Assembly (NCBI GenBank): GCA_034433795.1
Contig: DAOUAE010000002.1
Location: 124,001 to 188,000 of the forward strand
DNA: 64,000 bases
Direction: 5' to 3'
DNA from: DAOUAE01 sp034433795
Lineage (GTDB): Bacteria > Chloroflexota > UBA6077 > FW602-bin22 > DAOUAE01
The number at the start of each line of letters is the position of its first letter. Positions within the stretch are counted from its first letter, which is position 1. The notes below the pieces were generated by a model. The model saw only the letters and a list, made by a program, of their open reading frames with translations. It ran no database searches and was not told the DNA's origin. Shown here piece by piece: positions 32,044 through 39,790 of the stretch. A program made the translations under genes and the position numbers.

Positions 32044-32432
32044 CAGTCCTGCTTTTTATTGGCCGCCGCCTCGACCTTGGCCAGCAGGTCCTGCAGGTCG
32101 AACGGCTTGGTGATCACCGCCTCGACCTGGCTGCGCGCCTGATAGTCCACGCGGCTGGTGTAGCCGGAGAGGATGATCACCGGCACCTTCTTGGCATCCC
32201 AGTCGTCCTTCAGCTCCTTGAGCACCTGCCGCCCGTCGCGGTCGGGGAGCGCCAGGTCCAGGATCACGGCCCGGGGCTTCTCGTCTTTCACGGTCTTCAG
32301 GACCTTCTCGCCGCGGCGGAGGACCAGCGGCTGGTAGCGGCGCTCCCGCAGGGTGGCCGCCAGCAGTTCGCACAGTTCGCCATCATCCTCAACGATCAGG
32401 ATCTTTTTGACCTCACCGTTGGTCGTCGCCAT
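32043..32432 (-). CDS. Single-domain response regulator
   Basis: 129 residues, receiver domain only: ILIVEDDGELC (acidic pocket), VILDLALPD (phosphorylated Asp), ILSGYTS and ITKPFD (switch Ser/Thr and Lys). No output domain, so it acts by protein contact or as a relay. First gene of the regulator-kinase pair. The ATG at 32432 is preferred to the one at 32438 because GGAGG would be only one base from the latter. Confidence 0.92.
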   Translation of the reverse strand: MATTNGEVKKILIVEDDGELCELLAATLRERRYQPLVLRRGEKVLKTVKDEKPRAVILDLALPDRDGRQVLKELKDDWDAKKVPVIILSGYTSRVDYQARSQVEAVITKPFDLQDLLAKVEAAANKKQD

Positions 32433-32482
32433 GGCCATCCTCCTGAGGACCCGCGTGATGACCAGAGGATTCAGGCGCAGGA

Positions 32483-32488
32483 ATTATA
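32483..32488 (-). promoter_or_regulatory. Extended -10 promoter of the response regulator-kinase pair
   Basis: TGCTATAAT on the minus strand, TATAAT at 32483-32488, about 50 nt before the start. The -35 (TCCGCA) is weak, as is common with an extended -10. Confidence 0.65.
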
Positions 32489-32542
32489 GCAGAAAGCACC
32501 TGATCTGCGGAACACGGGACGGCCGAGAGCCGGCAAGCCCCC

Positions 32543-32570
32543 TTGACAAACACCCGGCCGGCGCTACAAT
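32543..32570 (+). promoter_or_regulatory. Promoter of the tetR-ubiD-menG operon
   Basis: TTGACA (32543-32548), 16-bp spacer, TACAAT (32565-32570). Perfect -35 and one mismatch in the -10. Transcription expected to start near 32577. Confidence 0.8.
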
Positions 32571-32575
32571 AGCAA

Positions 32576-32589
32576 ACCGACTGGTCGGT
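32576..32589 (+). promoter_or_regulatory. Candidate TetR operator overlapping the transcription start
   Basis: ACCGACTGGTCGGT is a perfect 14-bp inverted repeat six bases after the -10 and 24 bases before the TetR start. Palindromes of this ACCGAC-N2-GTCGGT form are typical TetR-family sites. Its position suggests repression of the whole operon by its first gene product. Confidence 0.7.
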
Positions 32590-32613
32590 CTACACCGGCG
32601 TGCGAGGTCCGCC

Positions 32614-33210
32614 GTGCGCAACCCTGCCAGCACGCGTCAGCGCCTGCTCGAGGCGGCCATCGAGGTCTTCGCCCGCAAGGGCTACCACGGGGCGGTGGTC
32701 GAGGAGATCGTCCGCGCCTCGGAGACCTCGAAGGGGGCCTTCTACTTTCACTTTCCCAGCAAACAGGATCTCTTCCTGGCCCTGGTCGACGACCTGGTCG
32801 AGCGCCTGAGCCAGCGGGTCGAGACGGCCATCGCCAGTCAGCGCGGCGGCGTCGCCAAGGTCACGGCCGCCCTGCAGACGGTCCTGGAGGCCTTCGCCAG
32901 CCACCGCCAGATCGCCAAGATCCTCCTGATCGACATCGCCGGGGTGGGGCCGGCCATCGACCGCAAGCTGCTGGAGACCCACACCCGGCTGGCCCGGCTC
33001 ATCCAGCGTCACCTCGACCGGGCGGTGGCCGAGGGCGATATCCCGCCGCTCGACACCACCATCACCGCCTTCGCCTGGCTGGGCGCCATCAACGAGGTGG
33101 TCATCCGCTGGCTCTACACCGGCCAGCCCGATCCGCTGGACCGGGCGCTGCCGACCCTGCGGGCCCTGCTCCTCCGGAGCATCGGCCTGCCGCCGCCGAC
33201 GGAGGGGTGA
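32614..33210 (+). CDS. TetR family transcriptional regulator
   Basis: 198 residues. N-terminal helix-turn-helix: TRQRLLEAAIEVFARKGYHG, VEEIVRASETSKGAFYFHFP and SKQDLFLAL; the C-terminal ligand domain is generic. GTG at 32614 is the best start before the HTH, though the ribosome site (GAGGT) is weak. Only 4 nt separate its stop from ubiD, and a palindromic operator overlaps the promoter, so it probably controls itself and the quinone operon. Ligand unknown. Confidence 0.9.
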   Translation: MRNPASTRQRLLEAAIEVFARKGYHGAVVEEIVRASETSKGAFYFHFPSKQDLFLALVDDLVERLSQRVETAIASQRGGVAKVTAALQTVLEAFASHRQIAKILLIDIAGVGPAIDRKLLETHTRLARLIQRHLDRAVAEGDIPPLDTTITAFAWLGAINEVVIRWLYTGQPDPLDRALPTLRALLLRSIGLPPPTEG

Positions 33211-33214
33211 GACC

Positions 33215-35008
33215 GTGCCGTTCGACGATCTGGCCGCCTTCCTCCGGTGCCTGGAGGCCCAGGGTGAACTGGTCCGGGTGCGGGCGCCGGTCGATCCCGT
33301 CCTGGAGATCACCGAGATCGCCGGCCGGGTGGTTCGGCAGGGCGGGCCGGCCCTCCTCTTCGAGAGCGTCCGGGGGGCGGCGTTCCCGCTGGTGATCAAT
33401 CTGTTCGGCAGCCGGCGCCGGCTGGAGCTGGCTCTGGGCTGCCCCCCGGCTCAGCTGGGGGCCGAGCTGGCCGCCGTGGTCGAACGACTCACGCCCCCCA
33501 GCCTGGGGGGGCTCTGGCGCAGTCGTCAGACGCTCCGACGTCTGCTCAACGGACGGGTGCGGCCGGTGCGGCGGGCCCCGGTCCAGGAGGTCAGCGAGCC
33601 GCCGGACCTCGGCCGACTGCCGGCGCTCCAGTGCTGGCCGGGCGATGGCGGCCGGTTCCTCACCCTGCCGCTGGTGCTGACCCAGGACCCGCTCACAGGC
33701 CGGCGCAACCTGGGCGTCTACCGCCTGCAGGTGTTCGGGCCCGACCGCACCGGCCTGCACTGGCAGATTCAGAAGGGCGGGGGCTTCCACTACGCCCAGG
33801 CCGAACGGCTGGGCCAGCCGCTGCCGGTGGCGGTGGTCCTGGGTGGCGACCCGGCCCTTTTGCTGGCGGCGGTGGCCCCCCTGCCCGAGCCGCTCGACGA
33901 GCTGGTGGTGGCCGGGGTGCTCCGGGGCCGGCCCACGCCGGTGGTGGCGGCCCAGACGGTGCCGCTCCTGGTGCCGGCCAACGCCGAGTTCGTTCTGGAG
34001 GGCTGGGCGTTCCCCGGCGAGCGGGCGCTGGAGGGGCCCTTCGGCGACCATTTCGGGCACTACTCGGCGGCCGCCCCCTTCCCGGTCCTCCACCTCCGTC
34101 GCCTCACCCGCCGCCGGCGGGCCATCTATCCGGCGGCGGTCGTCGGGCGCCCGCCCCAGGAGGACACCGTCCTGGGCGAGGCGATGACCGAAGTCTTCGC
34201 CCCGCTGGTCCGGCTGGTCCAGCCAGAGGTGCGCGACCTCTGGGCCTACGCCCCGGCCGGCTTCCACAACCTGCTGGTGGCGGCGGTCCGCGTCCGCTAC
34301 ACCAAAGAGGCCCTCAAAGCCGGACTGGGGCTTCTGGGCCAGGGGCAGCTGTCGCTGACCAAGTGCCTCATCCTGGTCGATGAGGAGGTCAACCCCCGCG
34401 ACTTCGGCGCCGTCCTGCGGGCCATTCGGGCCTATTTCGACCCGCGCCAGGACTTCACCCTGCTCCCGGCGACGGCCCTCGACACCCTCGATTTCACCAG
34501 CGGCCAGATGCACCTGGGCAGCAAGATGATCCTCGATGCGACCCGGGGCGGCACCCGCGAGCCGGGGCTGGCGCGGCCGGCGGTCGGCGGGGAGGAGGCC
34601 CCTCCCCCGGCCCCCTCCTGGGACCCGCGGACGGTGGCGCCGATGGTCCGCGCCTGGCGCCTCTGGGCCGACACGCTCCTGGCCGTCCGGGTGGAGAGCC
34701 ACGCCCGGGCCGTCCTGGAGCAGCTGGTTCAGGCCTGCCCGGTCGGGGGGCCGTCCCTCATCGTCGCCGTCAGCCCGGACGTGGACCTGCACGACGACAC
34801 CGACCTCCTCTGGGGTATTTTCACCCGCTTCGACCCGGCCCGCGACGTTCTCTTCCGCGAGGTCCGCTGGCGGGGGGCGTGGCCAGAGCACCACGGCCCC
34901 CTGGCCATCGACGCCACCTGGAAGCCGGGCTACCCCGAGCCGCTGGCGATGAGCGACGAGGTCCGCCGGCTGGTGGACCGCCGCTGGCGGGAGTACTGGA
35001 GCACCTAG
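33215..35008 (+). CDS. ubiD: UbiD family prenylated-FMN decarboxylase (MqnL-like)
   Basis: 597 residues. Aromatic-acid decarboxylase using prenylated FMN made by UbiX. Visible: NLGVYRLQVFGPDRTGLHWQ and GGGFHYAQAE (cofactor/metal site), EGPFGDHFGHYS with the catalytic Glu, and CLILVDEEVNPRDF. With UbiA, UbiX and MenG in one operon it most likely decarboxylates a prenylated naphthoate intermediate of the futalosine menaquinone route, but a 4-hydroxybenzoate-type substrate cannot be excluded. About 100 residues longer than E. coli UbiD. Confidence 0.93.
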   Translation: MPFDDLAAFLRCLEAQGELVRVRAPVDPVLEITEIAGRVVRQGGPALLFESVRGAAFPLVINLFGSRRRLELALGCPPAQLGAELAAVVERLTPPSLGGLWRSRQTLRRLLNGRVRPVRRAPVQEVSEPPDLGRLPALQCWPGDGGRFLTLPLVLTQDPLTGRRNLGVYRLQVFGPDRTGLHWQIQKGGGFHYAQAERLGQPLPVAVVLGGDPALLLAAVAPLPEPLDELVVAGVLRGRPTPVVAAQTVPLLVPANAEFVLEGWAFPGERALEGPFGDHFGHYSAAAPFPVLHLRRLTRRRRAIYPAAVVGRPPQEDTVLGEAMTEVFAPLVRLVQPEVRDLWAYAPAGFHNLLVAAVRVRYTKEALKAGLGLLGQGQLSLTKCLILVDEEVNPRDFGAVLRAIRAYFDPRQDFTLLPATALDTLDFTSGQMHLGSKMILDATRGGTREPGLARPAVGGEEAPPPAPSWDPRTVAPMVRAWRLWADTLLAVRVESHARAVLEQLVQACPVGGPSLIVAVSPDVDLHDDTDLLWGIFTRFDPARDVLFREVRWRGAWPEHHGPLAIDATWKPGYPEPLAMSDEVRRLVDRRWREYWST

Positions 35009-35872
35009 ATGCCGCGCGTCTGGACCGTCCTGGAGGCCCTCAAGGTCGAGCACACCGTCTTCGCCCTGCCCTTCGCCTACCTGGGGATGCTTCTGGGGGC
35101 CAGCAGCCGGGGCGCCCCCCCGACGCTCCGCGAGGTGGTGCTGGTGACCGTGGCCCTGGCCGGCGCCCGGACGTTCGCCATGGCCGCCAACCGGATCGTC
35201 GACCGGGAGATCGACGCCCGCAACCCGCGGACGGCCAACCGGGCGCTCCCACAGGGGCGGCTGCGGGTGCGCGACCTGGCCCTGGTCGGCCTGGGCGGCC
35301 TGGGGATCATGCTCCTGGCGGCCTGGCAGCTCAACGTTCTCTGCCTGGCCCTGGCGCCGCTGGCGGTGGCCGTGCTCGCGGTCTACCCCTACACCAAGCG
35401 CTTCACCTGGCTCTCGCACGCCATCCTGGGTCTGGCCGACGGGGCCGCCCCGCTGGGCGGCTGGATGGCGGTGACCGGGGCGATCGGGCTGGAGGGGGTG
35501 CTGCTGGCCCTGGCGGTGGCCTGCTGGGTGGGCGGATTCGACCTCATCTACGCCTGTCTGGATGCCGACTTCGACCGGCAGGCCGGTCTCCACTCCGTCC
35601 CGGCCCGCTTCGGGGTGGCGACAGCCCTCCACCTCTCGACGCTGGCCCACCTGGCGACGCTGGGGCTGCTGGCCGTGGTCGGGCGGCTGATGGGCCTCGG
35701 GGTCCTCTACTGGCTGGGGCTGGCCGTCGCCGCCGGCCTCTTTGTCTACGAGCACGCCATCGTCCGGCCCGACGACCTCTCGCGCGTCGACGTGGCCTTC
35801 TTCACGGTCAACGGCTACATCGCCATCGTGGTCTTTCTGGCCACGGCGGGAGCGCTCTATGTCCCGGTCTGA
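35009..35872 (+). CDS. ubiA: UbiA family prenyltransferase (MqnP-like)
   Basis: 287 residues, about 8-9 membrane helices. The two aspartate motifs are NRIVDREIDARNPRTANR (NxxxDxxxD) and DLIYACLDADFDRQAG (DxxxD), binding the polyprenyl diphosphate through Mg. Attaches the isoprenoid tail to an aromatic acid in the membrane. The ATG follows the ubiD stop directly. The neighbours favour the menaquinone branch over ubiquinone. Confidence 0.94.
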   Translation: MPRVWTVLEALKVEHTVFALPFAYLGMLLGASSRGAPPTLREVVLVTVALAGARTFAMAANRIVDREIDARNPRTANRALPQGRLRVRDLALVGLGGLGIMLLAAWQLNVLCLALAPLAVAVLAVYPYTKRFTWLSHAILGLADGAAPLGGWMAVTGAIGLEGVLLALAVACWVGGFDLIYACLDADFDRQAGLHSVPARFGVATALHLSTLAHLATLGLLAVVGRLMGLGVLYWLGLAVAAGLFVYEHAIVRPDDLSRVDVAFFTVNGYIAIVVFLATAGALYVPV

Positions 35873-36491
35873 GCCCCAGCGCCCGGTGGTCGTCGGCATC
35901 ACCGGCGCCAGCGGCGCCGTTCTGGCCGCCCGGGCCGTCGAGCGGCTGGCGACCCTGGGCTATCCGCTCATCGTCACCTGCACACCGGCCGGCCGGCGGG
36001 TCTGGGCCGAGGAACTGGAGACGCCGTTCCAGAAAACGGCGGCCGCGTGGGCCGCCCGCTGGCCGGTGATCGTGGCCGACGTTCGGGACATCGGCCACCC
36101 CATCGCCAGCGGCAGTTTCCCCACCGCCGGCATGCTGGTCATCCCCTGCAGCACGGACGCTCTCTCGGCCTTCGCCACCGGTCGGGCGAGCAACCTGCTG
36201 GAGCGGGCGGTGGACGTGACCCTGAAGGAGGGGCGGCGGCTGGTGCTGGTGCCGCGGGAGACGCCGCTCTCGGCCATCCACCTGGAGAACATGCTGACCC
36301 TGGCCCGGCTGGGGGTGCGGATCGTGCCGCCGGTGCCGGCCTTCTACCTCAAGCCCACCTCGGTCGAGAGCCTGGTCGAGGCCATCGTCGACCGGGTGCT
36401 CCAGGCGCTCGACCTGCCGGGTTTCCGGCTGCGGCCCGAGGCCCAGTACCCGCCGGGCCGGGCTCTGGACACTGAACTGCGGAGGGAGTGA
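35859..36491 (+). CDS. ubiX: Flavin prenyltransferase UbiX
   Basis: 210 residues. Makes prenylated FMN for UbiD. GITGASGAVLAARAVERL (FMN-binding), PCSTDALSAFATGRASNLLERA and LVPRETPLSAIHLENML are family signatures. Overlaps the UbiA gene by 14 nt and the following binding-protein gene by 1 nt. Confidence 0.95.
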   Translation: MSRSEPQRPVVVGITGASGAVLAARAVERLATLGYPLIVTCTPAGRRVWAEELETPFQKTAAAWAARWPVIVADVRDIGHPIASGSFPTAGMLVIPCSTDALSAFATGRASNLLERAVDVTLKEGRRLVLVPRETPLSAIHLENMLTLARLGVRIVPPVPAFYLKPTSVESLVEAIVDRVLQALDLPGFRLRPEAQYPPGRALDTELRRE

Positions 36492-37450
36492 TGGGACCCA
36501 TCTGGCGCCGATGGAGCCTGCTGCTCGTGGGACTTCTGGTTCTTGCTGGCTGTCAGCTGCTCCGCCCCGGGACCCCGGCTCCGGCCACGCTCAAGGTCGG
36601 CCTTCTGCCCATCGTCGACGTGCTGCCGATGTACGTGGCCGAGGCCGAGGGGTATTTCCGGGAGGAGAACCTCAGTGTCGACCTGGTCCTCTTCGCCAGC
36701 GCTCTGGAGCGCGACGCCGCCTTCCAGGCCAAACAGCTAGACCTCCAGCTGAACGACATGATCTCGGCCATCCTGCTCAACAAGGACGGCGAGCAGCTGC
36801 GGATCGTCCGGCTGACCCACCAGGGGTCGCCGAGCAAGGCGCTGGTCTATATCCTGGCCGCCCCGAACAGTCCGGCGCGGTCGGCGGCCGATCTGCGGGG
36901 CCAGAGCCTGGCCCTCTCCAGCAACACCGTTATCGAGTACGCCGTCGACCGGCTCTTCCGCCAGCAGGGCCTGGACCCGGCCAGCGTCCAGAAAGTCGAG
37001 GTCACCCGCATCCCGCTGCGGGTCGAGATGCTGATCAAGGGCCAGGTGGCGGCGGCGGCGCTGCCCGAGCCGATGGCCTCGCTGGCTCTCCAGCAGGGGG
37101 CCCGGCTGCTCCTGGACGACAGCCAGAGCGGGGTCGGGCACAGCGTCCTCTCGGTCCGGCAGGACGTCCTGGCCGGTCAGCCGGAGGCGGTCCGCCGCTT
37201 CCTGCGAGCCTACGAGCGGGCGGTGACCGTTATCAACGCCCAGCCGGAGAAGTACCGGCCGCTGCTCATCGAGAAGGCGCGGGTGCCGGAGAGCCTGCGC
37301 GAGAGTTTCACCGTCCCCCGCTACCCGGCGGCCCGGGTGCCGACCCCGGCCGAGGTCCAGGACGTGATGGAGTGGATGGTCAGCAAAGGGCTGATTCCGG
37401 CGGCCATCCCCTACGAGAAGATGGTCAGCGACGCTTTCCTGCCCCGATGA
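36491..37450 (+). CDS. NMT1/SsuA-type ABC substrate-binding lipoprotein
   Basis: 319 residues. Signal peptide with lipobox LAGC, then an NMT1/THI5-like binding fold: VGLLPIVDVLPMYVAEAEGYF, VDLVLFASALERDAAF, LNDMISAILLNKDGEQLRIV, GQSLALSSNTVIEYAVDRLF. Such proteins bind small aromatic, sulfonate or pyrimidine-like ligands. It is not MqnA/MqnD: it is lipidated and followed by its own ATPase and permease. Start ATG overlaps the ubiX stop (TGATG). Position inside the quinone operon suggests a quinone precursor or related aromatic as ligand; inference only. Confidence 0.9.
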   Translation: MGPIWRRWSLLLVGLLVLAGCQLLRPGTPAPATLKVGLLPIVDVLPMYVAEAEGYFREENLSVDLVLFASALERDAAFQAKQLDLQLNDMISAILLNKDGEQLRIVRLTHQGSPSKALVYILAAPNSPARSAADLRGQSLALSSNTVIEYAVDRLFRQQGLDPASVQKVEVTRIPLRVEMLIKGQVAAAALPEPMASLALQQGARLLLDDSQSGVGHSVLSVRQDVLAGQPEAVRRFLRAYERAVTVINAQPEKYRPLLIEKARVPESLRESFTVPRYPAARVPTPAEVQDVMEWMVSKGLIPAAIPYEKMVSDAFLPR

Positions 37451-38211
37451 GCATGATCCGGGTCGAGAACCTTTCGTTCGGCTACCGCCAGCCCGCCGAG
37501 CTCTTCCGGGACTTCTCCTGGACAGTCCAGCCCGGCGAGCGCTGGGCCGTCATCGGCCCCTCGGGCTGTGGCAAGACCACGCTGCTGTATCTTCTGGCGG
37601 GCCTGCGCCGGCCCAGCGGCGGCACGATCACCGTCGCCGGCCAGCCCCTTCGGGGCCCCCGTCTCCAGACCGGGCTGATCCTCCAGGATTACGGACTGCT
37701 CCCCTGGGCCCGGGCCTGGGAGAACGTGGCCCTGGGGCTGGCCATCCGGGGAGTGCCGCGCCCGGAGCGCCGGCGCCGGGCGCTGGCGTGGCTGGAGCGG
37801 CTCGGTCTTCAGGCGGTGGCCGACCGCTACCCCGCCCAGCTCTCGGGCGGGCAGCGCCAGCGGGTGGCCATCGCCCGGACCCTCATCCTGGAGCCGGACC
37901 TTCTGCTCCTCGACGAACCGTTCGCCGCCCTCGACGCCCTGACCCGTGAGGACCTGCAGGACCTGCTGGGCGCCCTCTGCGCTCAGACCACCATGGTCCT
38001 GGTGACCCACGACATCGCCGAGGCGGTCTTCCTGGCCCAGCGGCTGCTGGTCCTGGGCCGCCCACCGATCCGGCAGGGTCAGGTCATCGAGAACCCGGCG
38101 GCCGGCCAGCCGGGCTACCGGCGAACGGTCGAGTTCGCCCTCCGCTGCGCCCAGGTGCGCCAGGCCCTGGAGCGGGCTCAGGACCGCGTCGTGGCGGAGG
38201 TGGGCGGGTGA
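37447..38211 (+). CDS. ABC transporter ATP-binding protein (SsuB/TauB-like)
   Basis: 254 residues. Walker A GPSGCGKTT, Q-loop LILQDYGLLPWA, signature LSGGQRQRVAIA, Walker B LLLLDEPFAALD, H-loop VTHDIAEAV. Energises import with the neighbouring binding protein and permease. ATG overlaps the previous stop as ATGA; a longer open frame upstream is not coding. Confidence 0.95.
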   Translation: MSMIRVENLSFGYRQPAELFRDFSWTVQPGERWAVIGPSGCGKTTLLYLLAGLRRPSGGTITVAGQPLRGPRLQTGLILQDYGLLPWARAWENVALGLAIRGVPRPERRRRALAWLERLGLQAVADRYPAQLSGGQRQRVAIARTLILEPDLLLLDEPFAALDALTREDLQDLLGALCAQTTMVLVTHDIAEAVFLAQRLLVLGRPPIRQGQVIENPAAGQPGYRRTVEFALRCAQVRQALERAQDRVVAEVGG

Positions 38212-38951
38212 GGCGCTTCCTTCTGGCCGGGCTGATGCTCCTGGCGATCTGGCAGGGGCTGTCCTGGCTGGTACGCTCGCCGGTCCTGCCCGACCCGCCG
38301 ACGGTGGGGCGGGTCTTCGTTCAGGCGCTGGGCGGGCGGCTGGGCGAGCACATGCTCGTCAGCGCTTACCGGGTGGTCGGGGCGATGGTCCTGGCCGGGC
38401 TGGTCGGCAGTCTTCTCGGGCTGGTCATCGGCCACCATCCGCGCTGGAACGCGCTGGCTGCGCCGGCCATCTACCTGACCTATCCCATTCCCAAGATCGT
38501 GTTTCTACCGCTGGTTATGCTCTTCCTGGGGGTGGGCGATGCGGCCAAGATCTTCCTCATCGCTTTGATCCTCTTTTTCCAGGTCCTGGTGGTCGTGCGC
38601 GACGCGGCGGCCAGCGTGCGCTTTGAACTGGTCCTGTCGGTGCGCTCGCTGGGGGCCACCCGCTGGCAGCTGCTGCGGTACATCTACCTTCCGGCCTGTC
38701 TGCCGGCGGTGCTGACGGGGCTGCGGGTCAGCACCGGGACGGCCATCGCGGTGCTCTTTCTCACCGAGTCGTTCGCCACCCAGGCCGGTCTCGGCTACTA
38801 TATCCTGGTCGAGACCTGGGGGCGCATGGCCTACCCGGAGATGTACGCTGGCGTTCTAGCGATGAGCCTGTTGGGGATGGGGCTCTACCTGGTCCTGGAC
38901 AGGCTGGAGCGACGGCTCTGCGGCTGGCTGACGGCCGGAGGAGGGCCGTGA
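38208..38951 (+). CDS. ABC transporter permease (SsuC/TauC-like)
   Basis: 247 residues, about six membrane helices. YPIPKIVFLPLVMLFLGVGD and the EAA loop VRSLGATRWQLLRYIYLPAC are typical of the SsuC/nitrate/THI5-type family. GTG overlaps the ATPase stop as GTGA, and its own stop overlaps menG likewise, so the importer sits translationally coupled between ubiX and menG. Confidence 0.93.
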   Translation: MRRFLLAGLMLLAIWQGLSWLVRSPVLPDPPTVGRVFVQALGGRLGEHMLVSAYRVVGAMVLAGLVGSLLGLVIGHHPRWNALAAPAIYLTYPIPKIVFLPLVMLFLGVGDAAKIFLIALILFFQVLVVVRDAAASVRFELVLSVRSLGATRWQLLRYIYLPACLPAVLTGLRVSTGTAIAVLFLTESFATQAGLGYYILVETWGRMAYPEMYAGVLAMSLLGMGLYLVLDRLERRLCGWLTAGGGP

Positions 38952-39664
38952 CCGGTCCCGTCCCCGAGGCCGTCCAGCAGATGTTCACCCGGATCGTCGG
39001 CCGCTACGACCTGATGAACAGACTGATGACCGCCGGCCGCGACCGGGTCTGGCGGGCGCGGGCGGCCGCGCTGGTGGCCGGCGGCCGCCGGGTGCTCGAC
39101 CTGGGGTGCGGCACCGGCGACCTGAGTCTGGCGGTGGCCGCGGCCGGGGTGCCCACGGTGGTGGGCATCGACTTCGCGCCGGCGATGGTCCGGGTGGCTG
39201 AGGCCAAGCGCCGCCGACATCCCATGGGAGAACAGGTCCGCTTCCTGGTGGCCGACGCCCTGGCGCTCCCCTTCGCCGACGAGACCTTTGACGGGGTGGT
39301 CAACGCCTTCGTGCTGCGGAACCTGGCCGACCTGGACCAGGGGCTGGTCGAGGCCCGGCGGGTTCTGCGCCCTGGCGGGCGGCTGGTCTGCCTGGAGATC
39401 ACCCATCCCCCGGCCTGGCTGGCCCCGCTCTTCTGGCTCTACTTCGGGCAGGTGGTCCCGCTGCTGGGCGGGATCGTGGCCGGCGACCGGGGGGCCTACG
39501 CCTATCTTCCGGCCTCGCTCCGGCGCTTCCCACCAGCCCCAGACCTGGCCCGGCGCCTGGAGCGGCTGGGTTTTACGAACGTCCGCTACGAGCGGCTGGG
39601 CCTGGGGACGGTGGCCCTCCACTTGGCCGAGCGCCCTCCCCATGAGCCCCGCCACGGCCGGTGA
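38948..39664 (+). CDS. menG: Demethylmenaquinone methyltransferase (MenG/UbiE)
   Basis: 238 residues. SAM-dependent methyltransferase for the last step of menaquinone synthesis. YDLMNRLMTAGRDRVWR is the UbiE/COQ5 signature 1; VLDLGCGTGDLSLAV binds SAM; FDGVVNAFVLRNLADLD and GDRGAYAYLPASLRRFP are further family marks. Last gene of the tetR operon; GTG start coupled to the permease stop. Confidence 0.95.
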   Translation: MTGPVPEAVQQMFTRIVGRYDLMNRLMTAGRDRVWRARAAALVAGGRRVLDLGCGTGDLSLAVAAAGVPTVVGIDFAPAMVRVAEAKRRRHPMGEQVRFLVADALALPFADETFDGVVNAFVLRNLADLDQGLVEARRVLRPGGRLVCLEITHPPAWLAPLFWLYFGQVVPLLGGIVAGDRGAYAYLPASLRRFPPAPDLARRLERLGFTNVRYERLGLGTVALHLAERPPHEPRHGR

Positions 39665-39703
39665 GGCCACGGCGAGGGGCCTCACCCGGACGGACCCGTC
39701 CGG
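39661..39703 (+). terminator. Tandem GC hairpins after menG
   Basis: Two stems follow the menG stop: GTGAGGCC with GGCCTCAC (39661-39685) and CCGGACG with CGTCCGG (39686-39703). No T-tract, so termination is uncertain, but they mark the end of the quinone operon. The remaining bases to 39776 hold nothing recognised. Confidence 0.45.
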
Positions 39704-39776
39704 CTTCGGCCAGCGTCCCCGCGCGCCGGCGGGCACTCAGGCGCCCTTCGACCGGTCGAGCAGGCCCACGCTGTGC

Positions 39777-39782
39777 TATCAT
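39777..39782 (+). promoter_or_regulatory. Extended -10 promoter of the glycan cluster, possibly leaderless
   Basis: TGCTATCAT (TATCAT at 39777-39782) lies only 8 nt before the ATG at 39791, and there is no ribosome site between. Transcription from it would begin at or next to the start codon. Confidence 0.5.
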
Positions 39783-39790
39783 GCTGGCCG

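Noticed and set aside
33101..35902. 933-codon minus-strand open frame over ubiD-ubiA
   Set aside because: Shadow of the conserved plus-strand genes, with Gly/Arg/Gln/His-rich translation and no family motif.
36491..37450. MqnA/MqnD (futalosine pathway) identity for the binding protein in the quinone operon
   Set aside because: It has a lipoprotein signal and is followed by its own ATPase and permease, so a transport role is more likely.
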